DNA of 64,000 nucleotides from Leptasterias polaris (GCA_037783415.1 JAZGTN010000087.1:2108001-2172000); one strand, 5' to 3'. Positions 39,503 to 51,402 are shown, counted from the first letter of the stretch. Numbers and translations are program-made. The notes: generated by a model from the sequence alone, not told the origin.

Positions 39503-41143
39503 ACCACCCCCACCCCCAATGAGATCGGAAAAATTCATAAATGAATGGCTCGATACAAAATGAAAACCACAATGAAAATGTCTGGTTATGCGTAAGCCAC
39601 TGGCTCACTGGACCAACCAGGCAGTGTAATGCACGTTCTGTATGTTAACGTGTTTGAAGTTGTCCACCTAAACAACAAAATGCAATGCTCAACAATAAAT
39701 AATAAATCCAATTTATTTCACTTTATAATGTTTTGAGTCCCACTCCTGCAATATTATTACTATTGAATAACACAACAAGTTGCATGCTGTGGTGGGGTCC
39801 ATGGGTTTTGTACACCCTCTGGGGAAAATGGCCTCGTCGCTTTGTCTCTTGGAATCACCAGTAAATAAGATATTTGTTAAGATTATAACATGGGGCCTTA
39901 TTTGAAATAATATAACAGACATATATAGCCGATTATCTTTGGTTTAAACCATTGCTCACACAAAATGTACCCCCATTATCAATGTTCACTCATGAACGAC
40001 TTTGCTTTATTTCGTTATTTTTGTAAAATAAAATGTTATTGTTTTTTGGAAATCGATTTTTTTTAATTTTTTATTTCTTCTTTCTTCTTCAAATTGAGTT
40101 GAGTTCTAGTGAATCATAAGTGAATAACAGTAATCTATAATTTAAAAAAATAGTAGCCAAAAATTAATGATGATGAAAAACTTGACGGTCGTACAAGCTC
40201 ATATACATAACCAACTATTCGTCTTAATAATTATATGATATATATTTTGTCTTTGTAATTACTGTCGTGTTTTAAAACGCAGAAGTTAACAGTCAATATT
40301 TTTGTAAGCCAGTAATAAAACTTCAAAAATCTCTATTTTGCGATATTTTTGTTCAAACCAGAGACATCAGAAATTCCATAGATTCTCAACAATCGCAGTG
40401 GATTGCTTGCATGCATTTTGGACTCGAACACAAAACAATTGCTGGAGTACACCGCAGTTGAACTTTGCCTCAGCTCGCAGCTCGTCACCGCAAAATATTG
40501 TTTCAATATTTCCTTTTGGTTCGAACCAGCGAAGGGGTTACTCCACAAGCCATTTGACAACTTACCGCCGTCCTTTGAAGTTAGCCGCCAGTGTTCCGCA
40601 GCGGTACTTGATCATTATCCAGCCCGCCTGCTGAACCCCAACCCCCCTACGTCCATACAGCACATGACTATAGCTCAGTAGTCTGCCACCAAACCGTTTG
40701 CAATGTTTATCAACCGATTGGCGCGCAGACCCTTCTGTCATTTTTTGTTGTTGTGTGCGTCAATGGCTTCTCTTGTTTAATTAATCGCCCAGAAATGATT
40801 AGACGAAATGGCATCTTTTTATTGAGTGGCCTTTGAGTAAGATAATTAAACGCACGGTTTGAAACTAAAAGTAACATTCTTTCATTATAAGGGAAGACAC
40901 AACACCGGTTGTTCTGGAGTGGCCTCACCAATAATCATACAACACATTTATCTTTGCGAAGTTTTAGTACAAGTTACCTTAATCACGCGGCCATTTTTAC
41001 ATATTCATTATATCAACTAACCAAATCGAGGCTGGGAGGAGAATTATGTGGTATTTTTAATATTTTTTAAATTTTGTCATCAATAGTCGTTATTGGCAAT
41101 ACGGGATAATGACCAAACTAGTCAATTATGAGATAGTTTCTTT

Positions 41144-41287
41144 GGGTATTTTCGAAAGCACCGCTTCGGATTAGGCTCTAGCTTGGGTTATGCCAGTAAT
41201 TTTGACAACGTACATCTTTTGGTACGTCAGGTGGAAGGAGCCTTAAAAAGCCAAAGCTAGATACCAAGCTGCCGTTTCGAAAAGGGC
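41144..41287. mobile_element. Foldback element with TTTTCGAAA ends
   Basis: The left end GGGTATTTTCGAAAGC and the right end GTTTCGAAAAGGGC are inverted relatives. Internal TAGCTTGG and CCAAGCTG segments also pair. Confidence 0.55.
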
Positions 41288-41700
41288 AAATGTAAGCAAT
41301 ACAATCAATATCGACTCAATAAAAAAAACGGATGCGGACGTGCACAAAAAACCTCACAAAACATTAACTGTTTTCCGGTTTTTTCTCTGAATCCTGACCA
41401 CTAAAATTGACGACATTTTCACAGGTTGGTTGTATGGTATGTTTGCTGTAAACTATTGGAATTAATGTACTCTTCTAAACATTATTGTAAAAGAAGAGTT
41501 TTAAAAGGAACTTTAGACATCAAAAATAAATCGTACTAAATTATAGATTTTATGATCAACATCTAGAACGCCTATCGAGTAGGATGCTTTGTAATTCCAC
41601 GAAAATTGTTTAAGAAAATATTTGAATTAACCTAAAACCAAGACTTTCATATAAAATTATGCCTTGTGAACAATATTAAACTCCATGATTTGAATTTCCC

Positions 41701-41768
41701 GCAACACTAGATCTTGGTCACGGGTGGCCAGACTCAGTTGGGTCATGCTGACCTGTAGTTTAGGTCAG
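41701..41768. repeat. GGGTCA-type fragment beside the CAA/CAG minisatellite
   Basis: A short fragment with GGGTCATGCTGACCT at 41740-41754 and AGGTCA at 41762-41767. It resembles the GGGTCA-array family and directly precedes the minisatellite. The boundaries are uncertain. Confidence 0.4.
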
Positions 41769-41899
41769 ACAACAACAACAACAACAACAGCAGCAGCATC
41801 AATAACAGCAGCAGTTACGATAACATAAACATCACTGACAGTTGCAACAACAGCAACAGCAGCAGCATCAACTTTAGCAACATACACTGACAGCAATAA

Positions 41900-41931
<32 letters not shown>

Positions 41932-42830
41932 TCAACTTTAGCAACATACACTGACAGCAAAAGCAGCAGCAACAACAGCAATAACAACAACTACAACAGC
42001 AGCAGCAACAACAACATTAGCAACGGACATTGAGAGCAAAAGCAGCAGCAGCAACAGCAATAACAACAACTACAACAGCAGCAACAACAACAACATTAGC
42101 AACAGACACTGACAGCAAAAGCAGCAGCAACAACAGCAATAACAACAACTACAACAGCAGCAACAACAACAACATTAGCAACAGACACTGACAGCAAAAG
42201 CAGCAGCAACAACAGCAATAACAACTACAACAGCAGCAACAACAACAACATTAGCAACAGACACTGACAGCAAAAGCAGCAGCAACAACAGCAATAACAA
42301 CAACTACAACAGCAGCAACAACAACAACATTAGCAACAGACACTGACAGCAAAAGCAGCAGCAACAACAGCAATAACAACAACTACAACAGCAGCAACAA
42401 CAACAACATTAGCAACAGACACTGACAGCAAAAGCAGCAGTAACAACAGCAATAACAACTACAACAGCAGCAACAACAACAACATTAGCAACGGACATTG
42501 ACAGCAAAAGCAGCAGTAACAACAGCAATAACAACAACTACAACAGCAGCAACAACAACAACATTAGCAACAGACACTGACAGCAAAAGCAGCAGCAACA
42601 ACAGCAATAACAACAACTACAACAGCAGCAACAACAACAACATTAGCAACAGACACTGACAGCAAAAGCAGCAGCAACAACAGCAATAACAACTACAACA
42701 GCAGCAACAACAACAACATTAGCAACAGACACTGACAGCAAAAGCAGCAGTAACAACAGCAATAACAACAACTACAACAGCAGCAACAACAACATCGCAG
42801 CAGCAGCAACAACAACAATGCCATTCAGAA
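41769..42830 (+). repeat. CAA/CAG-based minisatellite, 76-79 bp period
   Basis: About 12 tandem units composed almost only of CAA, CAG, CAT and related triplets. Each unit contains the punctuation CATTAGCAACAGACACTGAC. The standard unit is 79 bases, with variants lacking one CAA; the first two units are shorter and divergent. It lies between Xlox and Cdx and ends in pure CAG/CAA runs. Confidence 0.95.
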
Positions 42831-44194
42831 GTTTATAGTCAGTAGAAAAAAAGAAACAGCCTACCAGAGCAATCATTTCATTTGAATTGTTTCAGTTTTT
42901 GGTATAACAAAAATAAGCAAAATGCCAAATACGCCAAAGGACAGTAAATTTTCGCATCACCAAAAAAAACCATTGCACACAAATTTTCATCAACACTGCA
43001 TGTCTTTGAAACTCAGTGTTCCAAACCACGCAAAGCATTGATTCTAGCGACACATGGACGGTATAGTTCGCATCAACCGCAAAGCACAAACTACCATACT
43101 CTCAGACGATGTTTGCTGAGCAATTTGTTCATCTTCATTTATTAAGGAAGTATCCTAAATTCAAAAGGAGTGAGAAATCTGCCAAATGTAACACTTCAAC
43201 TTATTTCTTATTCAAGAGACTCTTTTTCGAAGGTATTTAATCTTCCTGTAACTCAATCCTGTCTATTTATTTGTGTCTCAATTCATTCTAGCCATTAAAG
43301 CAAAGAAATGGCCCGCCAACAAAAAGGGGATATATCTCGCTTTAAAAACAAAATAAATTCTCTAGGCACGTTTGGCAAGAAAGAGTTGACGCTTTCGAAC
43401 AAACAGCTATTTCGTACTCGAATAGGATCACCAATTAATCAACACGTTTCGTCTTCGTAATTTTCAAAACCAATACGGTGGAGATCGTGTCGGGCACTCA
43501 TCGCAAGCTTTGACAACACCGGGCCTTCATCCCGCACCGAACGGCCGGATAAATTGGCTGGCTACGCCGCGCTTGGGGCTGGGTTTGTGTGTGCACAGGG
43601 CAATGGCTCGGTAAAACACCCTGTCTCATTTATCTTAATGGGAACGTGAGTTGATTCCAATGCGGGTGCAGAGGACCGAACAGTCCGCCTAGGCTGAGCG
43701 GGCGTGCCACGCTAATGTTGCGGGGGAGTGCGCTGGTGCGTGTACCTCCTCTTGTCGTGTCTGTGTTGATTTCAAGAGCTTGTACAAGATGGTTGTGACA
43801 TTAATTGGGGAATGAATACGATGTTAAATTACAGCTCATTCTATGGTTTCATTGTTGTACAAGAAAAATTAGGGTGTCAGTTTTCCCGAAACATTGTCAG
43901 TTTACATAACAAAAATCTGAATTAGTGTACTGAATAATTTATGGACCCTTTCACACAACCTCCAAAACAGACACATAATTTGTTATTTGCATGACGTCTC
44001 TATATAGTTGTTGCAGTATTATTCATTTGTTTCAGGGTTTATCGCTAAATTGGTTAAAACTTACAACGAACGATAGCAGCCGCCTTATGGCTTTATCGCT
44101 CAAAAATTATTTCATCTGAAAAGCTATAGATACATTTGGATTTTGGAAGAGTTCACTTATATCATCCTCTGGTTTTCAATAAAAACACCGTACA

Positions 44195-44218
44195 ACCATG
44201 GAGCCATTGCTCCATGGT
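44195..44218. repeat. Perfect 10-bp inverted repeat
   Basis: ACCATGGAGC and GCTCCATGGT flank a CATT loop. It lies about 50 bases before a tRNA-Leu-like SINE. Confidence 0.8.
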
Positions 44219-44270
44219 ACAACCAACATGTGAGGCATCATATTGTGTGTTTACGTTTTCATAAAAACAA

Positions 44271-44540
44271 TGTGGCGTTTGAGAGCACCGGACTCAAGCT
44301 CTGGTGTTTTTGCTGATCAGCGGAGAGTGGGTTCGAGTCCCGGTCGTGACACTTTCGTCCTTGAGCAAAATACTTTACCAAGTCCTTTAGATTGGATATT
44401 AAGGCCATTCGTCCCGTGTACTAGGATTGGAAGTGCATTTAATAAAAGAACCCAGAACACTTTATCGTGGAAGAGATACTCCGATGTTTCTGGTTCACAT
44501 AGCAAGCAACCTTCTATGGAGGAACTTTATAATGAGTGAA
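44271..44540 (+). mobile_element. tRNA-Leu(CAA)-like SINE
   Basis: It has the same family body as at 30241. The anticodon arm is better kept: GGACTCAAGCTCTGG, with CAA in the anticodon position, and a long variable arm with a perfect B box GTTCGAGTC at 44331-44339. Part of the D-arm is missing, so it is not a functional tRNA gene. Confidence 0.75.
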
Positions 44541-44680
44541 CTTTCAGATTGAAACTAATAAATTTTCCTTTCGATAATTATCAATTATACTTTCTCTGGT
44601 GTAGAGAGATTGCAATCAATGGTGGATTTCTGAATAGGCCTATATAGTTTTTTGTAAAGCTGCAATCGTAAAGTTTGGAA

Positions 44681-44967
44681 GGTCGGGTTGTCTTAGTGAT
44701 ATCTTTCCTCGCCTTCCTCCTCTGACTATGGACCCCGGTTCGAATCACGCCTCGGGCACTATGTTGATTGGGTTTTCAGTCTGGCGTGGGTTTTCCTGCC
44801 AATAATTCTCCCCTTAGGTTTTTCCTCTCACATCTAAAACTGAAACCCCCTTCTAAGTCTTCTCTCCATTGGGTTCTTGGCTAGTGAATAATTATATAGT
44901 GATTAAGTTCACTTTTCTGAGAGTCATTGGCTTCACAACCAGAAATAACAAAATGAAATTAAATAAA
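44681..44967 (+). mobile_element. Third SINE with different tRNA-like head
   Basis: A head with a perfect B box GTTCGAATC at 44738-44746 precedes a distinct body, but the 3' tail (about 44900-44960) resembles the tail of the Leu-like SINE: GTTCACTT, then GGCTTCA and ACCAGAAATA. The source tRNA is not identified. Confidence 0.6.
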
Positions 44968-45505
44968 GTTAATAGCATGGTGGATCGCTGTATGGCTTTG
45001 CACAACCAATCCATATCAAAATAAAAGAAATATGGTGGTGTGAAAATAATAATTTGATACAATGTTAGTTGTAGAGCGTCGTGAGAATCGTGTCTGTCAG
45101 GGGATCATTGCTAATAAATCATCATCACGACTCAAACTAAAGGGAGAAGTTTAAATCATTCAGTCGGCTCACAGAAAACAATAAAGGCTCGGTGATATAT
45201 ATTTACATTATTGGCCTTCCAGTGGACCTCATTACTAGTTTCGGAATATAAAATAAAATCTTCCAGTTTTTCTACAACGAACCTTTGAATGATTCATCAA
45301 ATTCTGTGGCCATGTTTTAGTGAAGTGAAATATCAAATAATTTTGGAATAGTAATTGATTATAAGCAACGATGATTTTGCAATATTGAGTTTTTATTTCC
45401 TCATTTGGTGATAGTTCAGACGGACCCCCTTGAAGTTCAGCGATGAGCTCGATGAGCTTTGAAACTAACCATTTTTTTATTGCCAATCGTAACTTCCACA
45501 ATTAA

Positions 45506-45860
45506 AGGTATTATACAGGATTGGCAGAGCTGACAAAATAATCACAGACAGTGTTCATGTTTTGTGTAATCAACCACATACATGAAATAACAAACCTGTG
45601 AAAATTTGAGCTCAATTGGTCATCGAGGTCACGAGAAAATAGTGAAAAGAGACCTTATGTGTTTTCTGTTTTTCAAACATTGATTTTATTATCGCGCGCG
45701 ATAAAAACTATTGTTTTACTCATTTCTCAGAAACGATAGCATTTTAGGCAGAAATATTTTAAGGAACCCTTTTTACCATTACTTACTTTAAATCATGTAA
45801 GTTATGTGTGAATCTGTGAACATCTGTGTTTTTCGATCTTACCAATAGTGTACAGGGCCT
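45506..45860. mobile_element. TTAA-flanked MITE, family B
   Basis: A 355-base element starting AGGTATTA and ending GGGCCT, with TTAA on both sides (45502-45505 and 45861-45864). The interior shares the ACAAACCTGTGAAAATTT segment with family A but otherwise differs. It contains the palindrome ATCGCGCGCGAT at 45691-45702. Confidence 0.75.
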
Positions 45861-46073
45861 TTAAAGCAAATGCATAGCGATAGAGGCAACGCAACTAAAT
45901 TTAGAAAATTGCTGTTTTTAACCACACAGTAAATGTCTTGGTTTAGACTGATTTATAAAAACAATCTTAAATCATCTTAAAGGCGTGCAAGTTGCTGCTG
46001 ACAGTTTCTAATTATCATTTATTTATTTACTTATTTATGCTGAGTGAATGGCTCCCTCTATTTAAATTACTAA

Positions 46074-46230
46074 AGCCATTTTCGAAACTGCGGATCAGGC
46101 GTATAGGCTTCGGCTAAGGGACCGTCTGCCTCTTCAAAGTCCAGTACCGAAAGAAGTGTACATTTTCAAAATCACTGACGTAACAAAAGCCAGTGCCTAT
46201 TAATCACAAGCCGTGGTTTCGTAAAGGGCC
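46074..46230. mobile_element. Foldback element with TTTTCGAAA ends
   Basis: The left end GCCATTTTCGAAACTG and the right end GTGGTTTCGTAAAGGGCC are inverted relatives of the family at 27520 and 60382. Confidence 0.5.
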
Positions 46231-47454
46231 TAAAACGATGTTAAGGCGACGGTGAAGGAGCGCCCTCACTGAACAGAAAACCACTTCAAACGTAACAGGT
46301 GATAATGACTAAAAGTCTTTATGTCATTCTAGTTTTTTTATGCAAAATTTATCAACAAAATACTGAGATGTAGTACGCATGATCGCAAATTCTTCATTGG
46401 TGATGTTCCTTCCACCAATCAGTGATGTCTAAACTGGACAATGCGTGCCCACTTTCTCATGCGCACAAAGAGACATCGGTTAGCAAACAGTCCAGACCAT
46501 TAGACTCGTTGAATGGACTGCTGTTTGAATATGCAATCTACCTTTAACCCTATCACATAACGATTATGTCGCAGCATCAAACGTGTGGATTACAATATTT
46601 TTTCTTTCTAATAGTAATACATCTCGAGGTGACATAATCTAAACACTTAAAAATGAATAAATCGTGTAAGGAAATTAAACGCGTAATTATTGCTCTTCAT
46701 GTTGTAGTCTTAGGGAGCGACCAATAATACATACAATGTGTCAATCATTGAGTATGAATACAGAAACAAAGATATCATCAGCTGATAGCGTATTTGGACA
46801 GGTGTGCCACAGCCTGCAAAATTATTTGCAAGAACTGATATTTTGCCTGTTTAACTTATGTTGTAGTTGTACTTAATGTTGTAGTTGTAGTTGTATTTTA
46901 CAGTTGTATATGTTTACATGTGTAATGGCATCATGTATGTTTTTACCCTGACAAAACATACCAACTGGGTCGTTTCAAGGCCACATTCAAATCACTGCTG
47001 GTTTTAGAGTACTCAGCTTAGCTTCCTTTCTTGTATGCATTCCAGCCTTGTTACCCAACTGTGGCGTTATAATATAATACTCATGTCATCCCTCTTCAAA
47101 ACTCCTCCTGTGTCATTGTTGTTATTACTACCTTCTTTTTAGTTTTATTATCACTCTTATTATTGCTCTCGTTTCAACGTGTTCCTTTATGAGTGTAATT
47201 GCAATTTTTTGTTTTATTTACTTAATTTGTTTCTTCAATAATTTGTTTGTATTTGTCAGTAGGCATTTCACTACAAGCCTCTTTTGGCTTCTGAAAATGC
47301 CCCCACATTGGTTTGCTACGTATCAGTTTTATTATATTATTTTGATTTCTCTACTTATTTTTTGTTTTCATTAATTATTAATGTCCTAATCAGTTCTTGA
47401 ATGTCTTTGATTTAAAAAATTGCTCTAAATTTGTTCATTATTCTCTTTTCTTTG

Positions 47455-47510
47455 TTCGTTTACCAATGTGGAAATAAATGTTGATTTGAATTGAATTGAA
47501 CTGAAACAGT
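47455..47510 (+). mobile_element. LINE 3' end
   Basis: TTTACCAATGTGGAAATAAA followed by GTTGATTTGAATTGAATTGA-type repeats is the 3' tail of a truncated LINE-like retroelement. The matching tail occurs inverted at 20648-20690. The 5' extent is unclear; roughly 46830-47455 may belong to it. Confidence 0.5.
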
Positions 47511-47739
47511 ATAGATAGGTTGCAGTATGACGTAAGTCGGCCATCTTTACGGGCAATTTGGAACACACAGTCATGCGTTACGCGTGAAAACGGCGTGCAG
47601 GACGCGCACATTTCACCAAACTCATTGCATGATTGGTTAGTGAATGACGCGGCTGCGTTAATAATTAGAGCGCTTGACGCGCCTGCCAGCCAAAATGCGA
47701 TTTGCCCGTAAAGATGGCGTCTACTGGGAACTATCTATA
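47510..47739. mobile_element. TATAGATAG-ended MITE
   Basis: The ends TATAGATAG and CTATCTATA, plus the inner pair CCATCTTTACGGGCAA with TTGCCCGTAAAGATGG, form about 45-base inverted ends on a 230-base element with a CpG-rich core. Confidence 0.75.
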
Positions 47740-48100
47740 GTTACCATCACACATGTTCTTGTGCACATGTTATTCCAGTAGAATCACTGAGCAGTTATAA
47801 AACTTAGCCACAAAATATGTTTAAGCCAGCGCTCAAAGAACTGGTGCCAGAACACAGACCTCCGAGGCTTTTGCTTCAAATTGGTGCTACGTCCTTTACA
47901 TATACAATGACACAAAAAACAGACTTATCAAAACTTAGTATTGATGTGTGAAATTATTATCATCGTTAATTCTCGTGTGATGAGAGGGGGGAATGTGGTC
48001 CAGCGATTAGCGATTAAATGGGTTGTTGGGCTCTTGGTGTTTGGGCTGGAGCTAATCAGCAGTGCACACTATCATTGCTCTATTATTACGTTGTGCCTTA

Positions 48101-48269
48101 GAGTGCAAACATACCACCTCCGTTATTTATACAAGCAAATAAATAAAATGTTACTTAACAGTGAGTTTCTTTGACGAATTAGACATCCTTAGATGAGCAA
48201 CGTGAAACTATTAAGTAACATTTTATTTATTTGGTTGTATAAATAATGGTAGGTGGTATGTCTGCACTC
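48101..48269. repeat. Long inverted repeat (hairpin)
   Basis: Arms of about 67 bases (48101-48169 and 48204-48269) are close reverse complements with a few mismatches and one 4-base bulge, around a spacer of about 35 bases. The arms include ATACCACCT/AGGTGGTAT and AAATAAATAAAATGTTACTT with its complement. Either a compact foldback element or a hairpin-forming transcript; the sequence alone does not decide. Confidence 0.75.
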
Positions 48270-49278
48270 ATCGGCCCATCCAAACGGTCTTTGTGAGACT
48301 GGTGTGGGGGCCGAGTAAAGCCGAACACCACGATGGCCTCCAACTTACGAAGTTACGGTACATCTCGTCTACATGATAACACTGTAGGAATGATGATCAA
48401 ACCAACATCAAAATGTACTCATCCAGCTTTCCTACACAAGACAAAAAGACACTGCATCTAAATCGAGACTGAATATGTTGACTTTACATGTGTAATGCCT
48501 CGTTATCACGATAACAATAATGTCGTTTGCAGATAGCGAGCAACAATTAAAACGGCGCGCAAAACACACCTCGACAAATTCTCATATACGAAAGTAGCGA
48601 GGGTTCACTCCCGCATAAGGACGATCGTAAAATAAAATCTTGCTCATAAATAACATACCGTGCAAATAAAAACTGGCAGTTGGATCTCTCGGCAAATTCG
48701 CAGGCTGAAGCGATAAAACAAAAACGGGTTGAGCCACGCCACATTCACACTGGGTTCCCAAAAAATTATCTTCTTGTCCGCAAACGGCGTATTGCCGCAG
48801 TCAATATTTGCTTTCGGTGCGGGGCCGTTTGTAGTGCAGAGATGGGTAAACAATCTCTCACGAACGGATACAGGGGGTTTGGAATCTTGTGAGGGAAGAT
48901 GAAAGTTACCGCGTGTTTTCCAACCTTCTTTGAACACACAGCGACTGTAGTTTCCCTCTTCTTCTAATAAGAAAACTTCCAGACAACCTTGGAATTTTGT
49001 GTCTTCAATTCAGTTAAAATAATCGAAATATTTTGTTGCGTGATGAGGCCATGGTCAAGTGTTGTTGATAAGCGGAACAAAGTGGAAAAATAGCGAGTTT
49101 TTAATCCAGAAATTCCAATGAAGTACGACCACTCCTTCAGAAAAATATTTCTTTGAGATATACGAGCCGTCTTTTCTCAGACGATACTCAGTATATTTGT
49201 CATTATATTCCAATGATAATCATTTATGGATGCTGACCGTTCGATGCCTAGTCAGCTACCCGGGTTGTACACCGATCA

Positions 49279-49535
49279 GGGCCCAATATCATGGCTCTGC
49301 TTACCGCCGAATTCTGCGCTTGCGATCACTATTCTCCGCTTACCGAGCAAGCGCCGAATTTCTGTGCTAGCTGTGTAAGCGTATGGAATGCCTAGTAACG
49401 TGGACTACGCAAGCGCGCAAGCAAAAATTCTATGCTAACCCGTGAAATACGCTTGACGTAAGCGCGGAATTCCCTGCATCCGTAAGCGCCGATTCTTTGC
49501 TTACGGTACAAAGCAGAGCCATGAAATTTGGGCCC
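49279..49535. mobile_element. GGGCCC-ended foldback element, GC-rich variant
   Basis: The ends are GGGCCCAATATCATGGCTCT and its inverted counterpart AGAGCCATGAAATTTGGGCC, with the element closing on GGGCCC. The interior repeats TAAGCGC and GCGCTT motifs and is much richer in GC than its surroundings. Confidence 0.75.
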
Positions 49536-50658
49536 AGCAGGTGGGGTATATCGTATTAAATAGATCTTTCTTTTGTTGATAAACAAAGTGCGCCGGTTGG
49601 CATGGACGGCCGAATGTTAGCAAAACATTCAATCGTGTTAAAAAATGTTGTGACCAAATTCAACATTTTCTGTAAAGATTCATGAATGGAAATACCTTCC
49701 ATGATTGGTTGATTTGTTTCCAACAAATTCAACACTATATTTGAAAATTTGTGTAACATTGCTACAAACTATGGCTATCTGTTTTTGATTTGCAGTTATG
49801 GTTTTCCATACTTTTCCAACCTGGGTTGGCAAAAACTCGGGCTGTGACGTTGCAATTAGAATTATAATACATGCACATCAATGTGTTGTATAGTGGTTTC
49901 ATATTAGTTTATTACAACGCGCTTGAGTTAGATATGAACTTATGAAATCTACATAAATCAAAGTTTGAGCCTCAAAGTTACTGAGTTTGTAACATCTTTG
50001 GATATAGGGTGTTCAAATCTACATGCTGTGCATCTCGTACATGAAAATAATACTGTGAATTCTAGATTCTTAGTCATTGTCTATCTCAGCTATTACAGGT
50101 CAACAAAAAGGAAACAATAATTGACCTATAATTTACTTATGAAGTTTTTTTTCAAAAGCAAGAATTATGGAATCGTTAAAAGAAAAACACAAAATGACTT
50201 CTCTTCTTTTAAACATGAGATGTAAATCTTGCCTAAAAAATAACTTGTAATCCACTTTAAAAAAATGTACACTGGTTAAACAACTGAAATAAATACAACA
50301 ATATTAACAACTTTTTAACTAATATTTACAACAAAAATTCTCAGCAGTCTCTAACCGTTATCAGAATAAGGCTCCCCTCTGCAAAAATCAGCCCAATTAT
50401 AACAGGATGTAATGCCTAAACCGATATCTTCATATTCAACCCCGGCTGATGATGACGTGTTGTATTTTTTTTATCAATTAGAGCTATAGTTGTCAAGCAA
50501 TTATGATAAGTACTTTGCGGGTTCCGTGCGAATCTGTCACCAACAATTCCTCGGTTGGTACCTGGACATTCAGAATTCTAAAACTCTAAACCTTTACAGT
50601 AGGCCTACTTTGTTATTGAATAAAAGTTCACCACTGAAAAGCACAAAATCAAAGTTAA

Positions 50659-51024
50659 AGGCACTGAACACGTTTTGTAATTATCAAAGACCAGTATTCT
50701 CACTTGGTGTATCCCAACATATGCATAAAATAACAAGCCTGTGAAAATTTGGGCTCAATTGGTCATTGAAGTTGCAAGAAAATGATGAAAGAAAAACACC
50801 CTTGTTGTACAAATTAGTGTCCTTTCAGATAGGAATAAAAGGCTTCTGGCCAGAAGTCTTTTATTATTTTAGTGAGAAATTACCTCTTTCTCAAAAACTA
50901 CGTTACTTCAGAGGGAGTGGTTTCTCACATTGTTTTATACTATCAACAGCTCTCCGTTGCTCGTTACCAAGTAAGTTTTATGCTAGTATATATTTTGAGT
51001 AATTACCAAACGTGTACAGTGCCT
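50659..51024. mobile_element. TTAA-flanked MITE, family A
   Basis: A 366-base copy with inverted ends AGGCACTGAACACG and CGTGTACAGTGCCT (reverse orientation) and TTAA on both sides. It lies about 380 bases beyond the Cdx stop, just past the candidate poly(A) signal. It keeps the longest ends of the copies here. Confidence 0.85.
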
Positions 51025-51125
51025 TTAAGGGCTTTGTCACCCGCGAAACCTTTACTTTTAGTGGCAACTTTGAGGCAACCAACTGCACTGCAATGCAGAA
51101 AGAACAATCTGGTAGCGCAGGAGAT

Positions 51126-51131
51126 TTTATT
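51126..51131 (-). terminator. Candidate Cdx poly(A) signal (AATAAA)
   Basis: AATAAA on the minus strand lies about 270 bases past the Cdx stop codon. It is the first canonical signal in that direction and sits just before a TTAA-flanked element, so the Cdx 3' UTR would be short. Confidence 0.4.
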
Positions 51132-51402
51132 TTTCTAACAATTATCTTACAATCCATCCTCAAGACACATGTGGAAACTGAAATGTTAGTGGCTTTTCTT
51201 CCTTGAGTTTGCATGAAACTGGTTGCCTTAAATTTACCTCGTGTGATCACATGGCCCTGACGTGATCACAGATGAGCCTTGAGAGTAGAACATTACTGTA
51301 AAGAAATAAACTGAGAGAATCTTTTGTAGGGGAGTAGTCTGTAATAACCGTGTCGAAACCCTTAACTGTCCGTAATAATTGATAATTCACTGTTTTACTA
51401 CT

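Larger units (their letters stand above)
32085..51402. other. Intergenic region between convergent Xlox and Cdx
   Basis: This 19.3-kb stretch lies between the two stop codons and includes both 3' UTRs. No coding sequence was recognised. It contains a GGGTCA-array element (33567-33865), AATAGACC-ended and GGGCCC-ended elements, two tRNA-Leu-like/related SINEs around 44.3-45.0 kb, the 79-bp CAA/CAG minisatellite, a LINE tail, a long hairpin at 48.1 kb and TTAA-flanked elements. A GC-richer part without visible repeats lies at about 43470-43770. Confidence 0.8.

Noticed and set aside
39283..39519. Gly-rich minus-strand frame
   Set aside because: It is a translation of the poly-C tracts and has no other support.
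41765..41947. Leu/Ala/Val-rich minus-strand frame
   Set aside because: It is a translation of the CAA/CAG minisatellite and breaks off inside the array.
44271..44345. tRNA-Leu(CAA) gene
   Set aside because: The D-arm is incomplete and the head runs into a SINE body shared with 30241.
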